Assembly: GCA_017590115.1 (NCBI GenBank)
Contig: JAGGNK010011892.1
Location: 3,749,993-3,813,992 of the forward strand
Origin: Montifringilla adamsi
Lineage: Eukaryota; Chordata; Aves; Passeriformes; Passeridae
Reading direction: 5' to 3'
DNA length: 64,000 nucleotides
Below, one piece after another: positions 1-13,683 of this stretch; positions within the stretch are counted from its first letter, which is position 1, and the number at the start of each line of letters is the position of its first letter. Position numbers and translations under genes: made by a program. Below the pieces are notes generated by a model. It had not been told where the DNA came from, ran no database searches, and was given only the letters and a program-made list of their open reading frames with translations.

Positions 1-2297
1 AAAAAATGGCAGAATGAAACTGCACTTTAGCTGCTCAAGGAGACAAAGTAACACACTGAACACACCTTCCTTAATGAGGGAAGTTGACATGTGCAGTTTG
101 ACTTCACCAGCTGAGCAGCAGCAGTTTTATAGTGCCTGTGCTGTTGTGATCTGCAGTGTAACCTCTTTTTCCTGCAGAATTGGATTGGAAGTCAGCAGAG
201 CTGTAGGTCTCCCTGCCGTGTAACAGCAGATGAGGTCTTGTGATGGGTTACAATTAGTTTGATTCACATGAAGGATGTGGTACCGCTGATTCATCCTGCT
301 AAAAATGGCCAAGGGAGCGAGGAAACCACAGTGAACAGGACTACATGGATGACTTGTACGTGCCAATCAAAGCTGACATTGACTTTGCAGTGTAACAACA
401 CTCTAAGCATCTTTCTTGAGGTTTTTGGTGTTTGTTTGTTTTTTTTAATTCCTGGTAGCATGCTATCATCAGCAAAATAGGCAGTCATCAGCCAACAATT
501 TCAGCAGAGGGGTCAGTCGGTGGCTAGCTTTTCCCCCACCTCACAGCTCCCTGCAGGGCAGTGCTGAATAACCTGTGCTGCTGTGGCCTGTTACCTCTCA
601 AGAAAATGGTGGAGGCAACTGATTTGTAATTATTCAAGGACAGTGAAGTTATTGGTGAGCAAGAATTGTACTTTCAATAAATAAACTGGCCTGAAATTTC
701 CAAGACCTTTACTCTAGCTTCCCAGAAGCTGTTAGATAAATGGAAGTGGTTACAATATTCACAGCCTCTATGGGATACAGAACTGTGGTGGTGTTACAGC
801 CCCTTTGCACAACGCTGCTTTTGTAGTTCAAGATAGCCTGCACCTTTGAATACTCAACTGCTCTTCCCTTTGACAAGCTTTCCAAGCTTCTGCCCTGTCT
901 TTGAGTTTCTGACAGGGAGAAGTCCTGTTAGTCATCACACACTGGTCCCTGAGTAAAAAATATTGATATTTTTCCTCCACAGTCTAACTGGAATTTAACT
1001 CTACTCATAAACAGCAAAGAATAGCAGAAGTTGAAGTAGCAGGAAAAAAATTTTCACAGAAAAGCATGTTGATTTATCTAAAGCATCAGAGAGAAAAGAG
1101 TTAAAACCAAGGGCAGGCCTGCATTTGTATTTCCTTTAATATCATTTTCATAGTCTGTAATTTAAGTCCCACTTGTCTCAGGGCTCTTCTCTACTGTGTC
1201 TGGATGCAGCAACCTAACCCCTTGTTTCTGTCCCAGAGTGCCCTAAATCTGATTTTGCTGGGTTTCCCTTTACCTATATTGTTCTAGAATTCTACCTCTG
1301 TCCTGGAATACCTCAATAAGCCTGGTACAATTTGCAGTTTTTAAGATGGCAATGAAATTTCAGCAGTTGATTTAGAATACTGGACAACCAGCATTTAAGT
1401 TTTAATCACTGCACATCTCTACACAGTAGAGAAAAGAAAAATCCTTCAGGATGAAATTAAGTTTTTTTTCAGAAAATGTGACTGTGTGTGAATGTAACGT
1501 GCTGGAAATAATTATTAAAATCAGGAAGACATCTCCCACACTTTTTGAATCTCAGACATAAACTGCAGAATCTGCTTCTGTAATTTAGAACTCCTTTTTG
1601 ATGATTTGCTATTCTAGTACAATATCAAATGCAGTCCCATTGTCGGCTGTGAAGGGATGTTGCAATCCAGAGTACAGCAATCTTCTCCAAACCATCAGAG
1701 GGGGCTTGTCTGTGTCAGTGACTGCCAGTAGTGGCGAGTGAATATATAAATTGGGGGCCTTCCCTTTCTGAATATGGGAAGAAAAAAAAATTAAGTTCAC
1801 AAGTACATTTCTAAGGAAATGTACTTTTAAAGTAGTTAAAGTCACTTACTCCTGTGCTTTGTGCCTCACACTGTACCTCTGATCTTGAACAATAAAGATG
1901 CCTGTCTATTGTGTCTGGTCACTTAAATATTTATGAGTGGCAAGCTCTGCATCGGTTATCACCATGCATTTTCCATACAGCACAGCAACTAAGCAATACT
2001 ACAAAGCCAAGCTAATCTTCAGAGCTGGCTCTTGACATTTCCCGATTAATATGCATTGTCCTTTTGAGGGCTAAACCCTGCCTGAGGACACACACATGAA
2101 ACTATTTGTCTGTTCTGTCAATAGACAAGGAATATGCATACATACCCTGAAAACAGAACAGGCTCAGTAAGTCTCTTCATCCAAAGTACTCCAAGGATGC
2201 TGAAAATTAGTCCTTTGACCCTTTATTTCTTTACAGTGGACCTTACTTCAGAATCAACTACTCCTTCCTCTCATAAGATTTCTCTTTTCTCTGCCTT

Positions 2298-2320
2298 TTT
2301 TTTTTTTTTTTTTTTTTTTC
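2298..2320 (+). repeat. Poly(T) tract
   Basis: An uninterrupted run of about 23 T. Confidence 0.9.
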
Positions 2321-3510
2321 AGGAAGCCTTTTGTGTATGGTGAGCTATCGGATAGAAGGTGACTGATCTTTTAGTCCTGATCTCTTGAGCACTGATTTGT
2401 GACTGCTCTCATTTAGTCTGTAAGACAGACTGTGCTGTGTCATTTCTGCACAGAGCAACGACAGAGATGCCTTGGTCAGAGCCGGTAAAGTTTTTGGAAG
2501 TTCAAAAAGGAGGATGAAAGATGAGACAGAGCAAGTAAGGGTAATTTTTTTTTTTCATATTTGCTTTTATTGGATAATGTTTATTTTTATCCACACATTG
2601 TTGCTCTGGGCCCAATGTATAATCAGTCATATGTTGGGATAAACTAATGTTCAGTCACACAGAGCTATTTTTACTGAAGCATATAAAGGTGTATAATTTT
2701 TGCTATATAAAGAATACTAAATAACAGAGCTTTTTAGTGTTGGAATTTTTTTCCCAGAATGTGCTAATGGCCAAACATATGCACACAGTTCCGGAGAAAA
2801 CAAAGGAATACACAAGTATTAAATACTAACAGCTGCTCTGTTCAGGCAGCAGCCACATGCTGTCCTGTTTTATAAAAATTAATTGGAAAGACTTCTACTC
2901 AAAATAATCATGACACTTGAATTTTTAAGAGCCAATTCAAAATGTTTTACTTTCAGAGCAATGACTTCCTACAGAGTTCAGATCTACATTTGGTTATAAA
3001 AATACCTGCTGTGTATTGCCACACAGCAGGAAATTTAAAGCCCAAAGGGTTCACCAGAAATCCACCAGTTCTAGCCCAGTCCTTTCTGGAGAGTCAGAAC
3101 AAATTCATCTAAATGGTGAAAGAAAAATCTTTTTCTGAATGTCCTTGAAATACTTTGATTATGGAGAGCCTGTAGATTATTTCCCTCACATTCTTGCTAC
3201 AGTGTACAAGGAAAACAATTGTATGCACCTTTCTTATAGAAGTGGGGGGTTAGTGGAAAATTAAAACAGGTGAGCTTAATGGTTTTGTGTATGGAAGGTG
3301 AGGTAGGATGTCGTGCCCAAACTGGAGCATATGAACATTATTTGTCCTTTGTTTCTACATTAGGGGCTCTTCATTGAAGCCCTGTTAGTCTTTCAGTTTT
3401 TACAACAAATAGCAGCTTTGGCCTTTCACAAGTAGGTCATACATTTTAAACCTCTAATCATTTTTGCTGATCTACTTGCCCCCCTGCTGGAGGGGCTCTC
3501 CAGTTTTCCT

Positions 3511-3540
3511 GCATTGTTCATTTGTGCATTGTTCATTTGT
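3511..3540. repeat. 15-bp exact tandem duplication
   Basis: GCATTGTTCATTTGT is present twice in direct succession. Confidence 0.9.
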
Positions 3541-6500
3541 GTGAAGCCACTTTACAGACCAACTGCATTTGTGAAGGATTTTTTTCTATATGTTCCTCTA
3601 TATACATGCATATGTATAGCATTTGTCAGCAAATCATTTACCCAGATAGTGAGGATGTGCCTTTGTACTTTCAAGCTTGTGGTGAGAAGCAAGTAATCAG
3701 CAAGGCCATAAACACGCTTTGTGTTAGTACTCTCCCCAGTCCTTGTCCCTTGCAGTAATCAAAACCCCTTGTAAAGCATATTTTGAATTGTTTGGAACAT
3801 AATAAAGATAATGTGTTACAAAGGTTTATTTTTCTTTCACTATTTTAGCAGTAAATATTTTCCCACAGGTGTCAAGCAGCTTGATGCATAATGTGATTTC
3901 AAGTGGGACTATTTAAAGAACACTTGTCTGCAACATTTTGTACTTTTCTACTTCCATTTGGGACTTTCGGCATTATATGAGTTCTATAGGTAGCATTTCA
4001 ACAGTTTTCACTTTCTGCTTTCTGTAGTCCTTTGCTACAGAAATGGAAAGGCCATTCAACAGAATTGAGCTACAGAGGCTTTATTTTGGCTGTTAGGCAT
4101 CACGTTTGCTTTTCAGTTTTGAAATCTACATTTCTTGCCCCTCTTTTTGTTCCTAGACTTAGAGTGGGGAATCTTTAGTTTAAAATTCTAGTGACAAAAA
4201 TGTCAGCAGACCCCACTGGCAACAGGTTTTTTTCCTGACATGAAACACAAGCTTATGTAGCCAGACTGTCCAGGTAATCATTTAGAGGAGACTAAGACCT
4301 AGCTTTACACTCCTTGCTTTGAAAGATCATCACAACTGCAATGTCCAGTAGTTGAGGTAAACAGAAAGGAAGGCATGAGGAAAAAAAGGCCTGGTGGGCT
4401 GATGGTTGGGTACAACACATGAAGGCAGACAAGAACTCAGCGGGAGGTTATGAAGCAGCCACAGCAGAGTTGTGAATCTCCCACTCCAGGCATTAGTAAA
4501 AGCTGCAAACAATGAATTCTTGTGCAGATGTCCCTTTTGGCATGTTTTCACATTTTCTGTACATTTTTAGATGGGAGTACTACTTCATGGTCTAAGAAAC
4601 CACTGTCCCCTGACAGTCATATGTTAGTCACATATGAAGGAACTTGCTTCACCAGTGCCTTTCAGCAAGCTGCTTAAATTGTCCATGCATTGGATCTCAT
4701 ATCTGTTGATGGGATTGTAATACCCAATAATTTTGTGCATCAACATTAGTGGCTATGCTACATCAAAATGTTTGGTGACCTACAACTGCCTCACACTAAA
4801 GCATTTTGACCTTCTGTCACTGGAATAGACCAAGCAGGACGTGTTCATTGGAGCAGCTCTGTTGGCAGTGTACATACAAACCATACCTACAAAGATGGTG
4901 AGCTCCTTCCCTCGCATTTACACCTACTTAGCTACAGATGCCTTTGTCCCAAATTATTTCACTTCCTTATGTTTTGGGAGTTTAATCATGTCTTCTGGAG
5001 CACAGTGCTCTGTTCTTTACAAAACTCTTCTCTGAGGCTTGCACACATAGAGGTGGCAACTGGCTTTTAAAAGAAACAGTATGATCTGCAGCATATATCA
5101 AAAGTCAGAAAAAAACCTAGAAACCATATTGAGAGACAGATGCTACCTCAGATATCAAAGTTTTTATTTCTGGATACTAGCTTTGCATCTGTGAAATGTG
5201 TTTTGGTCTGACAACTTTTGCTGCTCACTCAATAACTAGCTGTACCATTTAATTTACAGAATTTAATTTGCAAGAAAAGCCACTGTGTCTATTTGTATAA
5301 ACCTGAAGTGAAGGGTTCATCTTCTTTTAATGGTGTACTTAGGCAGTATGTTTATTTAGATACACTCAGGTTCCAGCATTATCTGGAGACAACAGCTAAA
5401 TAAAGCCACATGCTTAAATAATCTTCATTCTAGTCTTTGCCCTAATTTGTTGTTCTACAGTCATGAACATTAATTTAAGTGAATGGGATGCCAGTTGATA
5501 TGAATGGAAAATTCTTCACATTTTGATGTGTAAAACTGTACAGCAGACATAAAAAGTATACTCTTGCCATTTGGTGAGATTATTTTCTGAAGGCAACATT
5601 TAAAGAGAATTTAAGAGACTGGGAGCTGTTGCTTGACCATCTAGACTTTGTGCTGACAGTTCTGTAATGAAATTAGCAACCCAGAAATGTGTAACCTCCT
5701 GGTACTTAATGAAATAAGCAGCATGCAGCTGAGTTCCTATTCACTACAATAAGAAGTGATTTCTCTTTTTGCTTACCATTAGGTTTTCCATTCTGGAAAC
5801 TTGGGCCATTTATTTGGTATACATATTCTTTACAAATTAATTTGTCATATGTTCCTATTTGGGCACTTGTTAATCAAGGTACGTGAGTTGGAAAACACTC
5901 TTGACAGTTACAGATTCCTTGAAGTAGTGACTACCAGAATCAGTTCCCACTACAGGAAGTGGAAGCTCTGCGAGGAAAACACTGCATTGCAGATAAAGGG
6001 AGATATCAAAGTCAAGATTCTGAGTGTGTGTAATGGTAACCACAGGAGTAACTTACAAATCCTAACTTGCAACAAGATTTTTATTAAAGTAACAGCTTAA
6101 TATCAAATTTAATAACCCTCCTTTTAAAAAGTGTATTTGGATTCTGAAAGCACTCTTGCCTTTCTGAAAGCACAGCGCCTTTTAAAACCATACATTGGGT
6201 GACTTATCTTGTACTGACTCACAGTTAATTGTTCTACAAACATGTTTTGTGAGGTTGAGAGCTACCTACAAGGCAAGTACCTTAAACTGAGTTGCCTAAT
6301 TTTAGCCATTATGAGTTATGCATGGCAATAACCAGGATAATACAGTGTGAAAAGCTGTGCTTTTACTGCAGGCCATTTCTTCAGAGCTCATCTACCAGGC
6401 ACAGTACAAGGAGAAACATTCTTTTTTTTTTAGTACACTTTCCCATTTTTCAGTTCATCAGCATTTTTTCTCAAATGCTGTTTTCTACTGCAATTCATCC

Positions 6501-9500
6501 AGCAAGCATTCCTCTGTTTTCCTTTCCATTCCTTTCATTTTGATAGCTCTTGCACTCACCTATTTTTAGAAGGGTTGTAAGTATACAAGCACACATAAAT
6601 ACGCCTTCTATCTCACATCTCTTTACTTTATGTGCCTTTCATTTGGGTTCAACCTATGTTTTCTTCTAAGATTCTCAAGCTTCAAATCATACAAAGCACA
6701 GAAAAAAGTAGTTCATCATGTGGAGATGCCAGAAGCTAACCATGCTATGTCTGGGTGACTCAGTATTGAAAAGGATGAGTGACAAAAGCATTTATAATGT
6801 TACATTTTCCCTGTAATTGGAAGCAGGAGATAATTTCCTGTGGCTTGAACTTTTCTTCTCTGTGGCCTGCTGACAATACCACACAATGCTATTTTTATAG
6901 TTGGGTCATAAGGTGGGCTGAGTATTCCTGAGGACTAAAGTATAATCAAGTGCTGCATCCATCTTCAAGGGTTTCTTACTTGGAGCCCAGAGCTAGGTTG
7001 ACTGCTGCCATGTGCTTTTACAGCATATGTTTGAGATGGTGTCTGGGTGTGTTTTTGTTTGGGGATAACTAACCCCCCTCCACTGATTACAGAAAGATAG
7101 CCTTGAGTAGACAACCAATTTTTGTCCACCTGAAGTTGTGAGATGAGTAACCACACTGCTCCACAAATGCTATGGGTCTTGATCAAGTTAAGTGGGTGTT
7201 ATTACCAGTGCTACTGGCTGATTTAGTATGCACCCAAGTCTGTCCAACCATTCCATTTCCTTAAAATCAAATAGGTCCATGTATTTTGTAACTTTCTGTG
7301 GGTTCCCAAATGAAAAATAATGAGTTCACCTATCCTTATTGCAAAAGCCTTAACATTTTTGTCTGGATTTGGTGGTGGAATGTGCTCCTGTAAGCACAGC
7401 TATGCATGAAATGCAGATGCATGTGACAGTGTTACAGTGCTTGTTGGTGCCAACCAGGGTTGTTCATTGCTGTTACAGGGCATTCACAAAAATCCTCATT
7501 GGTGTTGTCCACTGAAACACAGGAGATCCATGTTACCTATATAGAACCAAACTTTTGTTTGCTCTCTACCTAGATCTCTAGGCCTTAATAAGTTTTTGAA
7601 ACTGCAGTTTTGTTTTCAAATGACTACTTGATGCAAACACTTCCTGCAATTTGTGTGAACTTGTTATAGCTAGGAATGCCTACATTTTATTTACACAGAA
7701 GTAAATCCATTGGAAACATAGCACATTATACCCAAGAATTCAAACATGCATGGGAATTCCCCAGCAGAGAGCATGATGTAGAGTCTTACCTCAGCAAAAG
7801 GTAAGGCAGCTGGGTCATACAATGAGCCACATGGAATAATCACTGTTGTCCAGATTGTGAAGCCACTCCATTGAATCTAATCCCTGCTTAAGGCACAGGG
7901 GTCTCTTTGATCACCCTCCAGCCCTTTCTTCTCCAACTTGAGCCTGCCCCAGCTGAAGCCCACCCTATTACTACACTCCATTTTAGCATACAGATAAATT
8001 AAAAGATATGATGCCAGAGCCTGAAATTTAGGAATTTGCAATGCAGTCTTTGGTTTTCAAAAAACTAGAAAATTGCTGTGCTTTTTAAATTACTCTAAAC
8101 TGTGTCTCTTAGTTGCAGCACTGAGCAGCTTCTATTTTACCTGTTTAGAAAATTTGACTCTATCACAGGAGAAATGAGGACACCTGTTTGAGGCAACAAA
8201 ATGCTATCTATGGTTTCATTGCCAGGGGACTCTACAACTGAAAAGACAGGCATAGGATAAATGTATTTACTTGGTAGGACAAGATGTTATAAAATGCCCT
8301 TCATGGCCCTGGAGTGGGGGCTATAGGGCAAAGGTAAACTTCCTAGCTGCAAGAAGCAGGGAAGGCAGTATTTGCTGTGAGCAACTGCAGAGAGGCAAGA
8401 GTCAGCCACACAAAACCTCAGCAGTCAGAAATGACTCTCTAGAGCTCGGTCTCCTCAGATCTAAGAGGAAGAACTGGGAATGAAATCTGCTTATAGTCTC
8501 AGCAATGCTGGGATGTAAGCACGGATGTTTTGATTTGGGTCACCGCATCATGTCTTATGCAGAAAGCCGTTTCTACTGGAAATTGATAGATCAGAGGAAG
8601 TTCATCCTATTCAAAGTTATATTGAAGGGTTTAAGCTCAGCTGCATGACTGTCTTCACAAATAAAAAGGAGGCCAGCACTCAGTGCCTCTCAGAGATGCA
8701 CACGTGAGAGGGCCCTGTGAGGGGAACAGAAGAATAGGCAGGAAGGGGTGTGCAAAGCTATCTTAAGACTAATTGCTGTTTGCAGCTGCAGATAGACACG
8801 TGCTTAATTATCTGCTATATGCATGCAAATTTGCATCACTAGAGTTGCTGTCACTAGAGTCCAGATGTTCTCTTCCATTATACTGAGTAAAACAAACAAA
8901 AGAAAAAGGGTCAGAGAGCAAAATAAAAAGGGTCAGGAGTGGCAGCTTCGTGATGTTTTCCTTCCTGTCATATACTCGGCCTGGCTGACCATTTTTCTGA
9001 ACTCCCTATCGGGACAGAGATTTGTAAGCTCACAGACTGAGCATCTGGTCAGGAGAGAGGGGAAGCCCGAGAAAAGCCTTTCCCCTCAGCACGGGGGAAG
9101 GCGTGCAGGCAGCCACTCAGCCCCACAGCCCTCCCCTGGGCTGAGAAGAGGTTGGGACACCCTGGATGCCACACAGAAGCAGCCCAGGAGGGCAGTACTG
9201 AGTCTAGGGTTCAAGGGGTCAGGTCCTGTGTTCCTTGTCATAACCACACAAAGTGTCCACACTAAACCACAATAAAATTGACCAGTCAAATTAACAACAA
9301 TTTCTAACAGCTTCTCTGCTGTAGACACTTCCCTTGGCAGGGGTAAGTACTCTCTGAGCAGTACCAAGACTTGCTTTTTCCTGCATTACTTTTCTTCTTC
9401 AACTATAAGATCTTTTTATCCGTCCTCCAGGCTTGTATTTAATTTTTAAGCTTTTTTTTTTTTTTGCACTGATAAAAAAAAACCCTTATATTTTTTCAAA

Positions 9501-11059
9501 GAAAGTTAACTGCAACATTCCTAGTTTTAACTCTTTGCAGCAAAGTCCTTTTTATAAGGTTTCTGCATTGCATCCCCAAAATTTAAAACACACAAAGCTA
9601 GACAAACACAACTAGATCCTCTTCTCCTACCTGCCCAAATCCAGGAACAACAGAGTAATGTTGATTTATCCTGATCAGGCACCTGGTCTTTATTCTGTTT
9701 AATGGCATGCAGTGTCTCTTTGAAAAATTTAACCTTTTCATTCCATTTTAATTAAATAACAGTAATGACCAGTAGTGGTTTTGTGGTGTCTGTTTCGAAT
9801 TAAATTTGTGCTGAGCATGTATGTCATGTTGATTCGTTTTCATCTTTTATGATAAATGCGATATACATAGATTCAGGGATCAAATGTCCTCTTAAGTGGC
9901 TCTGCTTTGGGAACATTACCTTCCTTTAACATGCCAATATCAAGTTACAAGGATCTGACTAAATACAAGGATCAGCCAGAAATTTGGTACTACTCTTCTG
10001 CATGCAGGAATAATGAAATTGCTGGAAGAGTTTTCTTTCCTTTTGGCCTGGTAAAGGCATAATGGGATGACTGCAGTTACTTTTGATTTTGAGCAGCATA
10101 GGAAACAGCTGAGCCACAGTGGGGTCTTTGGTATCCAGGTGGAATGGCTCACAGCAGGCATTCTGAGACCTCCTCCCAGCGTTGCCTTCACCACTGACAG
10201 TCCTCAGGGAGCACGGTTTCTCTGCCTGGTGTCCTTGCTTCCACTTTTCTTGCTGATGGAAATACCCTTTGTGTTTGTGTAAAGTTTCCATTTATGTATA
10301 TTTGCATTAGGTGGATTATCTTAGGTTTTATGGAGACTGTGTCCTGCCCTTTATTACATAACAAACAGATTTAATCTGCAGTAACAATTCTCTATAAACC
10401 TTGGCAATATTTTAGAATACATTTTTTATAAATAGTAGGTAAGATTTACTGCATGTTTTAATAAGGTGTATGAACCAAAGTCCTGTGAACTGGTTCAATC
10501 TTTCCACTAAGCCACTGAACTTTGGATTATGCCTATGTGTTTCCCTGGAGAATTGCTCAGAGTGTTTTTAGCTTCTTTACTGCTTAGGTTAATCGCCCTG
10601 GGGACATGTCACTACCTTTGATTTAAATGAGTGTAGAAAAGGGAAAGTTAGAACTTTATTACTGATCTGACACCTTGTTCTCAGGTAAATTTTATTAGCT
10701 GAAGCCCTTGACTTTGCCACAGTAGTTAGTCAGTGTTTGGGCGTATTACTGGTTGTCTAGGTTTGCAGTATCAGGACAGTAATTCTGAACAGAAAGTCAT
10801 CAGGATCTAGAATTAAGATTCTAGGTGCTGTTACCTGACTATACAGCTCCTCTATTAAGTAATATCTCATGCTGATAGATTTTGGCTTATTATACTAATA
10901 ATTAACCTTGTTAATTAAAACTGTGTCAGCAAGAGCTGGTTGGACACAAAATAATTTATTTCTCTATCCTTTAAAATGCTTTTCTTTATGTCTTCAGACA
11001 TCAAAAAACGATCTGAATAATTCTTTCTGGATGGAAATTCTAACAGTTCCTTTCCATAT

Positions 11060-11541
11060 TGCCTTAGTTTTGGCCAGGACAGAGTTAATTTTCTGCAGTA
11101 GCTGAAGGAGCATGGCAGGAGGTTATTCCATACCACCTCATGTCAGTGCCAGGAGCAGGGGTAAGGGACTCTGACTTCTGTAGGTGAGGACAGGGCTTCT
11201 GGTTAAAAAAAAACATGGCAGCATTGTCTGCCATAGTTCATTGTCTTGGGGGTGCCTGGTGAGCATCTTTGCGCATGAATCACTCTCTCTTTGTATTATT
11301 TGAATAATACTGTCATTATTCATATTATTGCTATTACTGTTCATTTTCTTATCTCATTGCTGTTTCCAGTAAATTGTTCTTTTCTTAACCTGTGATCTTC
11401 ACCTTTTGTGCCCTAATTCTCAATTTCCTCTGCCAGACCAGGAAGGGGCAGGGGAAATGAGGAGTGGGCAAGTGTCAGTGTGGTTTGGGAGAGTCTCAGT
11501 GAGTGCACTGAACTGTGAAGCACCATTCCTAAACCACGATA
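11060..11541 (+). mobile_element. Solo LTR of an avian ERVL-type endogenous retrovirus
   Basis: About 482 bp starting TGCCTTAGTTTTGGCCAGGA and ending AAACCACGATA, flanked by the 5-bp direct repeat CATAT (11,055-11,059 and 11,542-11,546). A 5-bp target duplication is typical of ERVL/class III elements. The sequence resembles avian LTRs in GGACAGAGTTAATTTTCT near the start, a CAGTAAATTGTTCTT segment, and an end usually reading AAACCACGACA. No gag, pol or env is adjacent, so this is a solo LTR left by recombination. Strand is inferred from the conserved ends. Confidence 0.7.
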
Positions 11542-12469
11542 CATATTATTTTATAAATTACTGACACAACTATAAATGTAATTATTCATTCTTACCAGTG
11601 CATAGTCCTCCTGTGACAAAAATCTTAGACACAGGCTCCCACACAATGGAGAAATCTGTTGTTGCTCCCAATTTAAATATAACTGAACAGAGACAAAGGC
11701 CATGATGCCAACTATCTTCCTTTTTATTCTGAGTGACAGTGCAACAGTGTTCCATCTTTCTCAAGGAGCGAGTGACACCTCAACAAAGAAACTGTTTCTC
11801 ATGGAACATTTCACATGTGCTTCACATTTGGAACAACCTGTAGGAAACATAGTAACTGAGGTGTAAAGTAAAGATAGGAGTGTGTTTAAAAAAGATCTTA
11901 TGCTATGAGCTGCAAAGCAGGAGACACAGTACAGTATGACCAACAGGTCACAGTTTGGTTTTATTGCTACAGAGGATCCCCTAAACTGACAGAACATAAA
12001 AGCTCATTGGTTATTTCACTTACAATTCTTTATACTCAGAGGGTGCTTCGTTGCAGCTCAGGCAATGGCCACCCTCTTGCAATTTTAAAATGTCTGGGCC
12101 AGCTGCACAAAGGATGTTTATGTTTCTGCCTTGCAGCCTTAATGTCTCCAGTGAAGCTATAATATTGTATTATAGCACCACCGCCTTTAACATCCCTTTT
12201 GCCAGGGATGTCCATTTAATGTATTTTTAGAAAATGTAGACAGATTTACAGAAGGCTGTGTCCTAAATTTCCTTACATCATTAGAGAAAGATGCAAGAGG
12301 TTTTTGGGTTTTTTTAAATGAGGAAACCACAAAGAGAATGGTAAGAGGCAAAAAGCATGGGAAGAGTCCATTACAAAACCATGACACATTTATAGTGTTT
12401 TCACTATGACTGCATTTTCAAGACTATTTTATGAAGGACAGAAAGGAAGGAGAAAGGAAAAAATACCCC

Positions 12470-12591
12470 CCACCACCCCACCCAAAAAAAGAAAAAAAAA
12501 AAAAAAAAAAAAAACAAACCAAAAAAAAAAAAAAAAAAAAACCCACCCCCCCAAAAAAAAAAAAAAAAAAAAAAAAAAAAACGAACCAACA
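12470..12591 (+). repeat. A-rich low-complexity tract with C-rich interruptions
   Basis: Three long A runs separated by short C/CCACCCCCC blocks, giving strongly purine-biased sequence on plus apart from the C blocks. It generates spurious poly-Lys/poly-Phe open frames on the two strands. Length is likely unreliable in assembly. Confidence 0.9.
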
Positions 12592-13599
12592 AACATATAA
12601 GAAAAATACCCATGGAGGGCTTATGAAGAGGCAAAGAGGATGGAAAGCTAAAATGAATTGGCTCACAGGGGACTCAAAGAAGTGGTTACAAAACCACAGA
12701 AAGTTAGCTTGCACAATTCATGTTGCTGGTGACAGTGTAAAAGGTCAATGGCTCTATGTTTTAAATGAAAGCTCCATAGAAACAAAAGCACAGACCCTTA
12801 GCTCAAGTACAGAAAGAATGTTGGAAGTTTTAGTTGGAAGCTTTTGTTATTAGAAGCTTAAGTCACAGTCATTTATAAGCAGTGAAAAGGCAGTATGTTT
12901 TCCTTTTTTGTATATTGGTGTATATATACTTTTTTTTCTATAATGAATGTGTATTTCCTTCTACAGTGCCCTGTGATCTATTTCATTTTATTTTTCTCAG
13001 TTCTCAGTGTTAGGCTTTCTGTCTTTCAGCTGCCAATAACCTGACTGTGGTTTGTAGTTATAATAAATGGAAACTCACAGACCTTGGTGTCATCCACCTC
13101 AGATAACATGATCCTATTAAATCTAATCCAAATTAACTGGATGAGAACCCTTTGCCCTTGATACTTATATGGACAAGAGAGAGATCTGATGCTAACAATA
13201 CCAATGTGGTTTAGTATAGAGTGGAAATCTGCTCTCCTTCTGTAATTGATTTGGGATTCAGAAGAACTCCAACATGCTGTTAGAGAGTGTGGCATTTTTT
13301 AGCCATGAGCTCTCATTGTACAGAACACAGTATTTGATTAGTGAAATGACTATAGAATAAAATGTTCCAGGGAAAGCCTCTCATGAGTATTTTATTTTAA
13401 CATGGGAATTGCCAGTTTTGGGGGCACACCTGAAATGCTACAGCCAAAAGAGTCAAATAATTCATGCAAGTTATTGTCAAATGGCAACAATGATGATCAA
13501 AGTCTTGGAACTACTACTTCTAACAATTTAAAAAAATCCCATAACAGTGTCCATGTGGATTTCTTCAATAATAACAATTCTTCATGGACTGAAACAGGA

Positions 13600-13683
13600 T
13601 AACTTCTTCCCTCGGGTTAAGATCATCCACTGACTTGATGATCCTTGAGGGTTCCTTCCAACTCAAAATATTCTGTGAAAAAA
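13600..13683 (+). mobile_element. CR1 LINE 3'-end fragment
   Basis: Ends GACTTGATGATCCTTGAGGG, then TTCCTTCCAACTC and ATTCTGTGA, the standard 3' terminus of avian CR1. Only the last ~80 bp is recognisable, as expected from 5' truncation. Confidence 0.8.

Noticed and set aside
5801..6100. 99-codon plus-strand frame with hydrophobic start
   Set aside because: No similarity recognised and no splice or promoter context; consistent with chance in AT-rich sequence.
8823..9275. 150-codon plus-strand open frame, the longest in the 3' flank
   Set aside because: No recognisable domain, no signal peptide, poor codon pattern and overlapping frames of similar length on the other strand; the local GC-rich patch is enough to explain it.
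12404..12853. Lys-rich plus and Phe-rich minus open frames
   Set aside because: They are translations of the interrupted A/T homopolymer tract.
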